This document shows, one piece after another, positions 1 to 9,468 of a stretch of 64,000 bases of DNA; positions within the stretch are counted from its first letter, which is position 1, and the number at the start of each line of letters is the position of its first letter. The notes beneath the pieces were generated by a model that ran no database searches, was not told the origin of the DNA, and saw only the letters and a list, made by a program, of their open reading frames with translations. Position numbers and translations under genes: made by a program. The stretch lies in assembly GCA_020975725.1 (NCBI GenBank), contig QXJR01000009.1, forward strand, positions 496,001 to 560,000. Reading direction: 5' to 3'. This DNA comes from Picocystis sp. L7 (taxonomy: Eukaryota; Chlorophyta; Picocystophyceae; Picocystales; Picocystaceae).

Positions 1-1071
1 GCCGATCGTCCACCTCCGGCTGCGAATCGCTTCGGCCATCCGTAGCTCAGGTACGGCATATGGGTTCCTTCGCGCGTCCGAACCCTCTCCAGATCCTTCT
101 GCGACCTCGTGCACCTCTCGATGCTTCCCTTTTCCCATGCAAAGGCGCACGCCTTGCCTTCTCGTGCGCGCCAAAAGCCCACGAGGAAATGCCGAGATGG
201 GACCAAGCCCACCTGCCGGATCGGTCGATACCGTGTCACTACGGGTCGAGCCCCCTCCTCCGGTCCGAGGGAGTTTCTTCTCTCGGGGGAGGGGGGTTGG
301 AGACGCATGGAGGGTGGGAAGGGCCCAGGAAAGTAGGTGCAGGAGACAAAGGCGTCCATCCAAGCACAGCAGGAAATCCAGGGGAGCACAGACAAGGGAT
401 GCAACATTCATGCTGGTAGGGAATGGGAAGAACACGGGACGGGACGTCCGTGGAAGCAGGGGGACGTGGGTGCAGGGAGCAACAGGCGGGTGCACACGAG
501 GAACGAGAGCGACAGGAAGGGGTCGTGGACGTGACCCTCCGATGCTTTTGACACCGATCCCGCGGTCCAAGCACCTCATCTCCCACCACCGACGTCCCAC
601 CCGTTCGGTGGTCCTCGTCCCATGGCCACGTCCTGGCGCCATCGCTCCTCCCTCCGTCTGCACGTCGCATCTGGGCGCGCATCGACGTCCATCGGCACAC
701 CCCCAGGCAGCCATTCCAAACGCATGGGACGTCTGGGATGGATCCTGGGAGGATGGGTCCCCATCAACCCCACCTGCCAGGGAGGGATTGGGGCGGACAC
801 ACTGGGGTCGCACCACGACCCTGCCCGAAAGGAAAGCTCTGGAGTGACGCGTCCCGCCGCCAGAGGAGAGGAGACAGGTGCGCAGGCGTGCAGCTGCAGG
901 TGGACAAACGCGATGGATCCGTGCGGGAGGAGGGGAACACGGTCGGAAGACGAACTGCGGGATCGAAGGTGGGACAGGAGGGTCGAAACGAGGCGGTGCA
1001 CTCAAGGGAAGGAGAAGGATCTGGAAGGAATCCGAGCTGACGAACACCGCACTCGTCAATGCAGAAAAGCA
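1..1071. other. Gene-free left edge of window
   Basis: No reading frame here resembles a known protein, and the long open frames on both strands overlap each other with low-complexity composition. The only structured element seen is one copy of the 18-bp promoter-like motif at 269-286, oriented towards a gene that would lie to the left of the window. The right end should contain the promoter and 5' UTR of the ERp29-like gene. Confidence 0.5.
269..286 (-). promoter_or_regulatory. 18-bp motif A, copy 1
   Basis: Exact GGGAGTTTCTTCTCTCGG on the plus strand (CCGAGAGAAGAAACTCCC on the minus strand). The other five copies point CCGAGAGAAGAAACTCCC towards the gene they precede, so this copy should belong to a minus-strand gene beyond position 1. 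Its function is inferred only from recurrence and position. Confidence 0.5.
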
Positions 1072-1893
1072 ATGAAAACGAATGCGAAAGCCATCTCGGC
1101 CGTGCTGCTGGTGCTGCTTGTCGCCTTCTTCCAAGCCGGAAAAGCCTACGACGACTACTATGACGATTACGGCGGTGGCGCGAAGGCCCCGAAGAAGATC
1201 GCAGGAGTAGTGGACCTCGACGAAATCACCTTCGACAAGATCGTCGATGGAAGCCACAACGTGTTCGTGTCTTTCGTCGATGGAGACAGCACAGCCGCGG
1301 ATGACGAAGATGATGAAGGCGACGATGAAGATAGCACAGACAGCGACGACGACAGCAGCTCGGACTTTTCAACCGAACTTGAAACGTTGGCCGAGAAGTT
1401 CGGCAAGCACAACGGCGTCATCTTGGCGAGGGTCGATGCTTCGGATGCCTTCGATATCACCGAGAAGTTCGACGTGAACTCCTACCCGACTCTCATGCTC
1501 TTCCAGAAGGGTGAGAAGACGCCCGAAAGGTACGAAGGAGTGCTGAACGCGGACAAAATCGAGGCATTTTTGGGATCCAAGGTTGGGTTCCCGGCGGTCG
1601 TGGAAGAGCTCGAAGGTATTGTGAAAAAGTTCAAATCGGATGAATCCAGCAGAGACAAAACTCTCAAAGAAGCCAGGGAAGTAGTCGAGGGCCTGGACGA
1701 GGAGAAGAAGAAACTGGGCGAGTACTATCTCAAAGTAATGGAGAAGGTCATGAAGAAAGGGAACGATCACGTGAGTAAAGAGGCAAGGAGATTGAGTTCG
1801 ATCATCGAGAAAGGGTCCGCTCTGCAAGATAAAATCACTGAAATGAAGCAGAGGCTCGACATCCTGCGCTCTTTCCATAAGGATGAGCTGTAA
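1072..1893 (+). CDS. ERp29-like ER chaperone with acidic insert, KDEL
   Basis: A 273-aa secretory-pathway protein. Residues 1-25 form a signal peptide and the last four residues are KDEL, so it should stay in the ER lumen. Residues about 45-170 read as one thioredoxin fold (strand VFVSF at 64-68, cis-proline in SYPT at 137-140). Residues 172-265 match the all-helical ERp29 C-terminal domain (GEYYLKVMEKV, then RRLSSIIEK). ERp29 is a redox-inactive escort chaperone. Here the position of the PDI WCGHC motif holds an in-frame Asp/Glu/Ser stretch at 71-98, and the protein has no cysteine at all, so it cannot be an oxidoreductase. The ATG at 1072 is chosen because it opens directly on the signal peptide; the frame is open further upstream without protein-like content. 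The acidic run could bind calcium, which is inference. Confidence 0.85.
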   Translation: MKTNAKAISAVLLVLLVAFFQAGKAYDDYYDDYGGGAKAPKKIAGVVDLDEITFDKIVDGSHNVFVSFVDGDSTAADDEDDEGDDEDSTDSDDDSSSDFSTELETLAEKFGKHNGVILARVDASDAFDITEKFDVNSYPTLMLFQKGEKTPERYEGVLNADKIEAFLGSKVGFPAVVEELEGIVKKFKSDESSRDKTLKEAREVVEGLDEEKKKLGEYYLKVMEKVMKKGNDHVSKEARRLSSIIEKGSALQDKITEMKQRLDILRSFHKDEL

Positions 1894-2323
1894 TTCCATA
1901 AACACAGCATCAGCGCGATGAAATATCGAGATGGTGAAGCATTCCACACACTCAAACAAACATCTGTGTTCTGGGACGACCCCTCAATCATCTTACCGGC
2001 GATCTCTTGTTTTCCCGCTTTGGCGAGTTCCGATGGTCATGGTCGACCACGAACCCTTCTCTCCAAGAAAAGATCCTGTACCACAGCAGGGTCAGGTTTG
2101 CGACCCTGAATTCATGACCTGTTGGCCGGTTCCGACCCTCGACCACACCCCATCCACTCTCGAACGGTTATCGCCCCCATAACCGTCCATTCATCGGGGT
2201 TTACACCCGAATGGACGACATCCGTTCCAGATGCGTGGGTTGGTGCAGTCGGCCGCACCGCCGCCTGTTCATCGACAGAACGTTTCGAGGCGACGAAGGA
2301 TCGCCAAAGCGGCTTCGAACGCG
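1894..2323. other. Intergenic, ERp29-like to GMP synthase
   Basis: About 430 bp holding the 3' end of the ERp29-like gene and the promoter of GMP synthase. No further gene or strong repeat seen. Confidence 0.4.
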
Positions 2324-4127
2324 ATGGGCGAGACCAAGATGGATAAGATAGAGCCACCAGAGAACGAACCTGGAGATCTCGTGCTCGTCTTGGACTTCGG
2401 CTCGCAATACACCCAGCTCATCTGCCGACGTGTGCGAGAAGTCGGATTCTACTCGCAGCTGCTGCCCTCCGATGTCTCCATGGTGCGCATACGAGGAACG
2501 AAAGCGCATCGTAGGGGATACGACGCCTCCTGCCTATCGCAAGACAGCTTGGAATCGCGCGTGTCTTGCGCCAAGAGATTCCCATTTCCCGAAAAGGTAG
2601 TGCTTGCCTCCATGGGCGGGAAACGCCGTGACTGACCAAATCCACGAAACAACGCAGGAGCGGATCAAGGAAATTGGCCCGAAAGTGATTGTACTGTCTG
2701 GAGGACCCAACTCCGTGCATATGAAAGGGAGCCCAACCGTGTCTGACGAGTTCTTCACGTACTGCGAGGAGAAAGGCGTGACGGTGTTGGGTATCTGTTA
2801 CGGGATGCAACTCTTGGTGCACAAGTTGGGCGGGGAGGTGAAACCTGCCGTCTCCAGGGAGTATGGAAGAATGCCAATCTTTACTGAAAAAACTTCCGCT
2901 CTGTTCGGGAAAGCCGAGGAAGACGTGCAACGTGTCTGGATGAGTCACGGGGATGAAGCAGTCAAGTTGCCAGAAGGCTTTCAAGCGATCGCAAGGAGTG
3001 AACAGGGTGCAATTGTAGCCATTGAAAATCCAGAGAGGAAGATGTTCGGCCTCCAGTATCATCCAGAAGTTACGCACAGTGAGAAGGGACTCGATACTCT
3101 GAAGCATTTCCTGTTCAACATCTGCAAGGGACGGGGGAATTGGAAAATGCAAAATGTGTTGGATGAGCAGCTCCAGCTCATTCGCCAGCAAATCGGTCCA
3201 GACAAGCATGCCATATGTGCGCTTTCCGGCGGCGTCGATTCGTGTGTAGCAGCTACTCTTGTACACCTTGCTATTGGCGATCGCTTGCATTGTGTCTTTG
3301 TTGACAATGGCCTACTGAGGTACAAAGAACAAGAAAGAGTCATGAAAACATTCGAAGATTATCTGCATCTTCCGGTGAAAGTAGTGGATGCTTCTGAGCG
3401 GACTCTATCAAAGCTTAAGGGTGTGACAGAGCCAGAGAAGAAACGCAAAATCATTGGTGGAGAGTTCATTGGTGTATTCAGAGATGCCGCAATTGAGATT
3501 GAAAGAGAGCTCGGTGTGCATCCAGCCTTTCTCGTCCAAGGTACCCTGTATCCGGATGTCATTGAGTCCTGTCCACCCCCTGGTAGTGACATGAAGCACA
3601 GTCACACCATCAAGTCTCATCACAACGTGGGCGGATTACCTAAGGATTTGGGTTTTGAACTGGTGGAGCCTTTAAGGTGGCTGTTCAAGGATGAAGTTCG
3701 GAAGCTGGGAGCTTTGATGGGAGTTCCGCTCACGTTTTTGAGCCGCCATCCATTCCCGGGCCCTGGTCTTGCTGTTCGGGTCCTCGGAGATGTTACCGCA
3801 GACAATGCTTTAGAGACCTTGCGGCTGGTTGATGAGGTGTTCATCAATAGCATTCGCGAGGCTGGTCTGTACGATACAATCTGGCAGGCATTTGCCGTCT
3901 TTCTCCCCATCAAGAGTGTAGGTGTCCAAGGGGACCAACGGACCCACAGCCATGTAGTTGGACTGCGAGCCATCATTTCATCCGATGGTATGACCGCGGA
4001 CTGGTATCCGTTCGAACCTGCATTTCTGCAGCAAGTCTCCAACAGAATCACGAACACAGTGCCAGGAGTCAATCGGGTCGTGTATGACATCACATCCAAG
4101 CCGCCATCCACGATCGAATGGGAATAA
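2324..4127 (+). CDS. guaA: GMP synthase (glutamine-hydrolysing)
   Basis: Converts XMP to GMP using ATP and glutamine, the last step of GMP synthesis in the cytosol. Two exons, 2324-2482 and 2658-4127, give 542 aa, close to the usual 525. The intron (2483-2657) starts GTGCGC, has CTGAC upstream of the acceptor and is phase 0; it joins SDVSM to [10 protein letters not shown] exactly where the family is continuous. The N-terminal half is a class I glutamine amidotransferase: LDFGSQYTQ at 23-31, nucleophile Cys100 in GICYGMQ, then the histidine in [10 protein letters not shown]. The C-terminal half has the PP-loop SGGVDS of ATP pyrophosphatases and ends with the conserved dimerisation tail [10 protein letters not shown]. 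The ATG at 2324 was preferred to a longer non-ATG extension. Confidence 0.95.
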
Positions 4128-4709
4128 TTCACGGTTTCTCTTCAACGCACCACGTCCTAGTTTCTTTGCCCATGTCACGCGTCCGATTGGACCTTTGCTT
4201 CATTCTGAGGATCAGATAGCGTCCTCACCATCATTCATGTGTGTTGCTTCATCCATGCATCGAGAGCCTGCAGCTTTCAGCTCCACTCCTGGAGACCCAC
4301 GTGCACGGGGTTCAGATTCCTGCCCCCGAGTGTGGGACCGGACGACATGCAGCTCAGGTTCGTTTCGGTGCTTTCCTCTTCGTTCCTCCCCACCGAATCC
4401 CGGCCCACGTGGCACTCTAACCGATCGACCTGGCGTCGTCTTCCCGGAGCCGCAGAGGCTCGTCGGGGCTGGGTCTTCTCCCCTTTCGGAGCCCGTCGAT
4501 TCGATCTTTGTCCCCTTCTGTTCCACGGGTTTGAACCCGATCCTGTCCTGGGAGACGCCCCATGCGTCCCGGTTGCAACTTCCTTGTCGGGACAGGATAC
4601 GTGCGCCACTCACTGGCCACCTTCATCGCAGCGGAAACAAGCAACCATTTACAGCCGCAATCTTACTGCACGCCAAGACCAAACCGTTGACCAGCGCACG
4701 AGTGCGAGG
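4128..4709. other. Intergenic upstream of HIR gene
   Basis: About 580 bp between two same-strand genes. The overlapping open frames on both strands show no family resemblance. Promoter and 5' UTR are expected, and nothing else was recognised. Confidence 0.4.
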
Positions 4710-5594
4710 ATGCTGAATCTCATCTGCTGCGCATGTGTACCGCAGAGCACGGCCGGGGTCGTGGAGCGATTCGGGAAGTTCTCCCGAGTGATCTATCCCG
4801 GACTGAACTTCCTGGCTTGCTGCATCGGAGAGTGCGTGTCAGGAGCCGTCAGCTTGCGTGTGAGGCAGCTCGACGTGACCATCGAGACGAAGACCAAGGA
4901 CAACGTGTTTGTCGTCGTCGTCGTCTCTGTACAGTATGAGGTGGAGAATGACCAAGTGTACGATGCCTTCTACAGGCTTACGAACCCACTCGAACAAATC
5001 CGAGCATACGTGTTTGACGTGGTTCGAAGCACTGTGCCGAAAATCAACCTGGACGACGTGTTCGACCAGAAGGATGAAATTGCAAAAGCAGTCAAGTCAG
5101 ACCTGGCGCAAACCATGCCTTCGTATGGGTACCACATCCTGCAGACCTTGGTGACTGACATCGAGCCCGACAGTCGGGTCAAAAGCGCCATGAACGAAAT
5201 CAATGCAGCACAACGTCAGAGAGTTGCAGCCGCTGACAAAGCCGAGGCTGAGAAGATCCTGGTGGTGAAGGCAGCAGAGGCAGACGCAGAAAGCAAATAC
5301 CTGGCAGGGGTGGGTATATCCAGACAGAGACAGGCCATCGTCAACGGTTTGCGGGATTCTGTGCAAGCATTTACCCGTGAGATATCGGATGTGTCTCCGA
5401 GGGACGTTCTGGAAATCATGATGATGACACAGTACTTTGACATGATGAAGGATGTCGGGTCAAACTCCAAAACCAGCACAGTTTTTGTGCCCAACACCCC
5501 TGGAGCAGTGTCGGATGTTTCTTCGCAGATCAGGAACGCTTTCCTCCAAGCCGGTGCTGGGATGCCTGCCGAACAGCAGAAAATGAGGAGATGA
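4710..5594 (+). CDS. HIR-type SPFH/prohibitin-domain protein
   Basis: A 294-aa protein of the hypersensitive-induced-response branch of the stomatin/prohibitin (SPFH) family, which forms membrane microdomain oligomers. The sequence follows plant HIR proteins throughout: QSTAGVVERFGKF, SLRVRQLDVTIETKTKDNV, the helical region NEINAAQRQRVAA and EADAESKYLAGVGISRQRQ. Plant HIRs start MGN with an N-myristoylated Gly2. This one starts MLNLICCACV, so Gly2 is absent, but a cysteine cluster at 6, 7 and 9 could be palmitoylated (inference). The start is the ATG at 4710. It converges on eIF3j with about 100 bp between the stops. Confidence 0.9.
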   Translation: MLNLICCACVPQSTAGVVERFGKFSRVIYPGLNFLACCIGECVSGAVSLRVRQLDVTIETKTKDNVFVVVVVSVQYEVENDQVYDAFYRLTNPLEQIRAYVFDVVRSTVPKINLDDVFDQKDEIAKAVKSDLAQTMPSYGYHILQTLVTDIEPDSRVKSAMNEINAAQRQRVAAADKAEAEKILVVKAAEADAESKYLAGVGISRQRQAIVNGLRDSVQAFTREISDVSPRDVLEIMMMTQYFDMMKDVGSNSKTSTVFVPNTPGAVSDVSSQIRNAFLQAGAGMPAEQQKMRR

Positions 5595-5700
5595 GCTTTT
5601 GAGCAGCATTGCGACGCATCTACTTCCTCTTGAACTACCCCAAGTGTTGTTGAACAAAATCTTTCTGTAAGTTGTCTTTCCATCCACTTTGACCTCATCA

Positions 5701-6375
5701 TCACATGAAGTCATACCCATCGTCGATCTCGTCGTCGAAGATGTGTGCATCGTCGAGCCCAGCTGTAGCACTGACATTGAGCTGCTTCTTCTTCTGGTTT
5801 TTCTTCGCCTTCCCTGCTGCAGCCTTTTCTTCTTTGAGTCTCTCGTTCCTTTGTGCAATGATTGATGTCTCAACCTCCTTGATTTCTGCAGACGACAGCT
5901 CCTCAACCGCTGTCCTTAGAAGCGCCTTGAGGCAGTTCTTGTAGTGCGTAGACTTGGACTTGTCCACCAAGTACTTGGTCGCTACAAGGCGACCGAACTC
6001 TTCAAAATCGGCTTGAGACTTGGGGATCATGCCGGACAGGTCCTTCTCGGCCAGGTCGCCGAACATCGCCTTCGCAGCAGCCAGGTCGCCCTCTTCTTGG
6101 ATGCGCTGCTGTCGCAGTTTTTCGGCTATGGGATCTGCGAGGGTCTCATCCACTTTCTTGGCTCCATCTTTGTGCCCGAATCGGTTGGTTTCCTTCTTCT
6201 TCGGCTGGGGCTTTGGCACATCAAACGTCTTGACGTCTTCTTCTTCGTCCTCGTCTGCAAACTTATCTTCGACGGCCTTGTTCACCGGAACGACCGGGGC
6301 CACTTCGAAATCATCGTCGTCTACCGGTTCCAATGAACGTCGGAGCAGCGTCACGAGGTCAGCCTCTTCCTCCAT
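5701..6375 (-). CDS. Translation initiation factor eIF3 subunit J
   Basis: A 224-aa protein, highly charged, with the eIF3j/Hcr1 layout: acidic N-terminus (DDDDFEVAPV), then KETNRFG, a central helical region (LRQQRIQEEGDLAAAKAMFG, the conserved block) and a lysine-rich end finishing DDGYDFM. eIF3j binds the 40S decoding centre and helps start-site scanning and recycling. Family members usually begin with Trp and acidic residues; here the first ATG (6375) gives MEEEADLV. The sequence CCGGTAG before DDDDFEV could be a splice acceptor, so a short upstream exon is possible. It shares the 6.4-6.9 kb divergent promoter with ribosomal L28. Confidence 0.85.
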   Translation of the reverse strand: MEEEADLVTLLRRSLEPVDDDDFEVAPVVPVNKAVEDKFADEDEEEDVKTFDVPKPQPKKKETNRFGHKDGAKKVDETLADPIAEKLRQQRIQEEGDLAAAKAMFGDLAEKDLSGMIPKSQADFEEFGRLVATKYLVDKSKSTHYKNCLKALLRTAVEELSSAEIKEVETSIIAQRNERLKEEKAAAGKAKKNQKKKQLNVSATAGLDDAHIFDDEIDDGYDFM

Positions 6376-6639
6376 TCCTGTTTCACATCTGCGTGCAAGC
6401 ACCGCACATTGTTTTCACTTCCGCCGTTCCCGTGTGTCTCTCCACCGCCCACACTTGCGCCCTTCCTCGTCCTCCTTCCGTCGGGACCCACAGAACCCTT
6501 TCCCAACTCGATCCGTCGCTACGCACCCCACGCCATCGCTTCGAATGCGCGATTTCAGGCCGCCTTTGCTGCTGAACCTCCGCCGAAGTGGCGCGAGTTG
6601 GGATGTGCGGCGCCAGAGCACCGTCCATCCACGCCCTTG

Positions 6640-6649
6640 CGAATATTCG
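6640..6649. promoter_or_regulatory. Palindrome CGAATATTCG, copy 1
   Basis: Perfect 10-bp palindrome, 265 bp from the eIF3j start and 216 bp from the L28 start. Three copies occur in 64 kb, all in regions just upstream of start codons, where about 0.06 is expected by chance. Confidence 0.5.
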
Positions 6650-6683
6650 TACCCACCGGGGTGGATCCCGTGCAGTTCCGGTC

Positions 6684-6709
6684 TCGAACCGGCCCTCGCT
6701 CCGGTTCGA
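6684..6709. repeat. Inverted repeat TCGAACCGG / CCGGTTCGA
   Basis: Two 9-bp arms separated by 8 nt in the eIF3j/L28 promoter. Related GGTTCGAACC-like palindromes occur at 25014-25030 and 53334-53349. Confidence 0.5.
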
Positions 6710-6757
6710 AAGGGAAGGGACCGACCGATACGATTCCGTTCGCACGTGAAATATTCG

Positions 6758-6774
6758 ATCGAGATGATCTCGAT
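6758..6774. repeat. Inverted repeat ATCGAGAT / ATCTCGAT
   Basis: Two 8-bp arms around one central base, 90 bp upstream of the L28 start codon. Confidence 0.4.
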
Positions 6775-6864
6775 GAAATGGAGAGATCTCGATGAGAACG
6801 GGGTTGGATCGTAGGCCTTCGATGGTGGTGGACCGGCTGTGGGACGTCGAATCTGCAGCCAGCG

Positions 6865-7290
6865 ATGGGGTCTGCAAGCCGCTTCTGCAAAACCATCATG
6901 AAACGGGCGAGAAGGGGACTGTATGCTGGGAAACACATCGGGTTCGGAAACAAGATCAGCGAAGACGGAGGGAACAAGTGCGTCCCGCGAACGATGCACG
7001 TGGAGGGAACCCTCGAAGGAAGCGAGCAAGGTGCTGACCGGACGACGGAAACGTGAACGCGAAGGTCGAGGAGAAGCTGGAAACCGAACGTGCAGAACAA
7101 AAGGTTGTACAGCGAGTCGTTGGACGAAATGATCCGGTTCCGAGTGACGACGGCCGCTCTGAAGTGGATCGACAAAGCCGGAGGACTGGATCGGTACTTG
7201 CTCAACACGCCGGAAAAGAAAATCAATTCGGACAAAGGGCTTGCGGTGAAACAGAGGATCCTCGCCAAGCTCTCCGGAAAAGATGCCTGA
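6865..7290 (+). CDS. Mitochondrial-type ribosomal protein bL28
   Basis: Large-subunit ribosomal protein L28 of the plant mitochondrial type, 112 aa from two exons (6865-6977 and 7065-7290). Exon 1 carries RRGLYAGKHIGFGNKISEDG; exon 2 carries SRRSWKPNVQNKRLYSE and VTTAALKWIDKAGG, both close to plant bL28m. The 87-nt intron (6978-7064) begins GTGCGT, contains GTGCTGACC and ends GCGAAG. This junction alone restores GGNK-SRRSWKPN in frame. The start could be the ATG at 6865 or the internal one at 6898. AATAAA lies 26 nt after the stop. The gene converges on the activase-like gene, with the two polyadenylation signals overlapping each other's tail. Confidence 0.88.
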
Positions 7291-7294
7291 CTTC

Positions 7295-7321
7295 TTTATT
7301 CGCAATCCAGGCTGGAATAAA
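7295..7321. terminator. Overlapping polyadenylation signals of L28 and activase-like gene
   Basis: AATAAA on the plus strand at 7316-7321 follows L28 by 26 nt. AATAAA on the minus strand (TTTATT at 7295-7300) follows the activase-like stop by about 43 nt. The two 3' UTRs must therefore overlap if both are used. Confidence 0.55.
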
Positions 7322-7342
7322 TGCATGGCACGCCCTGGCTGA

Positions 7343-8650
7343 TCAAGTAGTGAAACCAATCAACGAACCCTCGCACTCGGTCTGCTTCATGTATTCTTCG
7401 GATAGCTTGTTGGACATCACGTGCTCCTGCTCCGCTACCAAGACTTTTCCTATCCTCAGCAACCCGTCAACACTTGTCTCGGGCATGCTAAACTGTGGCA
7501 GAGGATTGTCTTTGTCCATCAGCCTACGCCCAAATTCTTTGTGGACATCAGCATCTTCGTCCAAGATGAGCTCGGCTTTGACCCACTCCAAAATCTGGGA
7601 GTCGTACACATGGCTCCTCAAGGCCCCATAAAAATCCAAAGACTGATTCGGGAAGTTATCCAACAGCACCGACATATCTGCCATCGTGTATCCATCATCC
7701 CTGAAGATTTGCCAAATGATGCTGAGGAGATCCTCCCTTGAAGGTTTCCAATAAAACTTGTCCATCCTACCATCTCGTACCAAGGGTGCATAAACTCGGT
7801 TGAAGTCGTTCCCCGTCAAGATAATGGGGATCCTTTTGCAGTAGTCCCCTTCAATCCATCTCGACGAGATGCTGACGCGGTTCGGATGGTCACATATGTT
7901 CATCAAGGTGCCCAGAACCATTTGGTTGTTCACGGTGACCTGGGTATTTTTGAAGCGAATCATTCCTGCGTCGAAGTCGTTGATGATGAGGCAGCTCATT
8001 TTCCCTTGATTCTTCACCACTTCAGCCGCCTTGCGATACCGTTCCCTGATCAGTTTTCCCGGTGTGCCGGCCCATTCATTTTCAAGCTCCCCAGCTGACA
8101 TAATGATTGGAACGACACCAAGTTTCTTGCAAACCAACTCAAGCTGGAAGGATTTGCCTTGACCTTTTCCTCCCCAGACGGCCAAGATGGACGGCACTTT
8201 GCAAGACAACTGCTCTGCAAGGTAGTTTTTGGTGAGATGAAGGGCGATCCTTTCTTCAAATGCTGGGCAAATGTAGTAATCTCCGTGCAAGTGTTCCAAC
8301 GTACGCGTTTCGTTCCAGCGGAGCTCTCCGGATGCAATGTCGCCGTCGGCACCAAGGAAGCTTCCGACGAACTTGGGATCAATCATTCCGGCTCGAGCCC
8401 CTACGTTGGTGTTCGTGTTCGTGCTCTGTCTTCCGAGTTCGTACAAGAAGTCGTTTTCGAGGATCGAGTCTGCGTCTTTCGCGTCCCAGCTAGACTTGAA
8501 TCGATTCTTGAACTTTTTGCTGTCTGCCAAGCTCTGCCCGTCGTCGCTTCTTTCCGCTCGCGCTCCCACCCGCCTCGCACATCCGTCCCTCCTTCCACAG
8601 GCGGTTCCAGCACGCGTCGACGGGACCCTTCCCACCACACTGCACTTCAT
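7343..8650 (-). CDS. Rubisco activase-like AAA+ ATPase, plastid
   Basis: A 435-aa AAA+ protein. Residues 1-40 are Arg/Ser/Ala-rich and look like a plastid transit peptide. Walker A GGKGQGKS is at 160-167, sensor-like MSAGELE at 184-190, Walker B region LIINDFDAG at 221-229, then LTGNDFNRVYAPLVRDGRMDK. Phrases such as NTQVTVNNQMVLGTLMN and FPNQSLDFYGALRS are closer to the plant activase-like paralogue (the Arabidopsis At1g73110 type) than to canonical Rubisco activase as I recall them. Family knowledge: activases remodel inhibited Rubisco; the role of the paralogue is unclear. The ATG at 8650 starts the transit-like segment. No intron was needed. Confidence 0.85.
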   Translation of the reverse strand: MKCSVVGRVPSTRAGTACGRRDGCARRVGARAERSDDGQSLADSKKFKNRFKSSWDAKDADSILENDFLYELGRQSTNTNTNVGARAGMIDPKFVGSFLGADGDIASGELRWNETRTLEHLHGDYYICPAFEERIALHLTKNYLAEQLSCKVPSILAVWGGKGQGKSFQLELVCKKLGVVPIIMSAGELENEWAGTPGKLIRERYRKAAEVVKNQGKMSCLIINDFDAGMIRFKNTQVTVNNQMVLGTLMNICDHPNRVSISSRWIEGDYCKRIPIILTGNDFNRVYAPLVRDGRMDKFYWKPSREDLLSIIWQIFRDDGYTMADMSVLLDNFPNQSLDFYGALRSHVYDSQILEWVKAELILDEDADVHKEFGRRLMDKDNPLPQFSMPETSVDGLLRIGKVLVAEQEHVMSNKLSEEYMKQTECEGSLIGFTT

Positions 8651-8895
8651 CCTGCGCCGATCGATGCGCACGTGTGCAGTCGGCTCCGCTTTCGCCACAC
8701 GTGACGGTCCGACACCGACTCGTGGACGAGGTCGATGGGCGTTGCAACGCCTCCCTGCTGGCGTTGCAACGGCAGATCCATCTCGCGAGGGATCCCGGGT
8801 TGCTTTGGGGGATGAAGTAGCCGAGTTCAGGGACTCGACTCGGTTTAGAGACAACAACATCGTGGGACGTGACGTCGACCGCAGCACGGCGAGAG

Positions 8896-9468
8896 ATGCG
8901 AGCGGCCATGCGCTCTTGCGGACGCAGGACGGCCGGAATTTCGGTCCGTGAGGCCGCAGGAGACCCGAACGGAAGGCCGAACCGCCACGTCCACGCCCAA
9001 GCGTCCGTCGCACCTGCGGGAACGTCGAGCTCCAGGAGCCAGGAGGCAGATCCGTACTTCGCCGAAGACAAGCGTCCGATCGTGCTCTTCGATGGGGTGT
9101 GCAACATGTGCAATGGTGGGGTGAACTTCATCCTGGACTGGGACAAGACCAAGCGGTTGCGGTTTGGTGCGTTGCAAAGCGAAGCGGGTCGGAATCTGCT
9201 GGAGCGCTGTGGGAGAAGTCCGGATGACATCTCCTCCATTGTCCTAGTGGAAGAGAAGGAGCATCATCTGAAGTCCGATGCGATTTTACGCATTGCACAA
9301 GCTTGCGACATGCCTCTCCCGGTCGCGTCGACTTTGATGTTCCTGTTCCCTGCTTTCTTTCGGGACGGGGTCTACGATGTCGTGGCCAACAACCGGTACT
9401 CAGTGCTGGGAACGCGTGACACCTGCAGGTTGTCCGACGATTCCTTCGCCGACCGTTTTGTACAGTAA
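8896..9468 (+). CDS. DCC-family (DUF393) thiol-oxidoreductase-like protein, probably organellar
   Basis: A 190-aa protein. Residues 62-185 are a DCC/DUF393 domain: the signature LFDGVCNMCNGGVNFI with a CxxC at 69 and 72, then the conserved middle (RFGALQS, SDAILRIAQ) and the C-terminal YDVVANNRYSVLG. The family is predicted to be a thiol-disulfide oxidoreductase from the CxxC and fold; substrates are not established. The first 55 residues are basic and Ser/Ala-rich, consistent with an organelle transit peptide. The frame is open back to a GTG, but the first ATG is 8896. The gene is divergent from the activase-like gene. Confidence 0.8.
   Translation: MRAAMRSCGRRTAGISVREAAGDPNGRPNRHVHAQASVAPAGTSSSRSQEADPYFAEDKRPIVLFDGVCNMCNGGVNFILDWDKTKRLRFGALQSEAGRNLLERCGRSPDDISSIVLVEEKEHHLKSDAILRIAQACDMPLPVASTLMFLFPAFFRDGVYDVVANNRYSVLGTRDTCRLSDDSFADRFVQ

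Larger units (their letters stand above)
6376..6864. promoter_or_regulatory. Divergent promoter of eIF3j and L28
   Basis: A 489-bp region between two divergent translation genes. It is dense in short exact palindromes: CGAATATTCG at 6640-6649, TCGAACCGG N8 CCGGTTCGA at 6684-6709, and ATCGAGAT N1 ATCTCGAT at 6758-6774, followed by another GAGATCTC. The same motif types recur in other divergent regions of the window, so they are likely binding sites. Confidence 0.5.

Noticed and set aside
137-847. Long overlapping open frames on both strands at the left edge
   Set aside because: Low-complexity, mutually overlapping, no family resemblance and no plausible start context; typical of GC-rich non-coding DNA.
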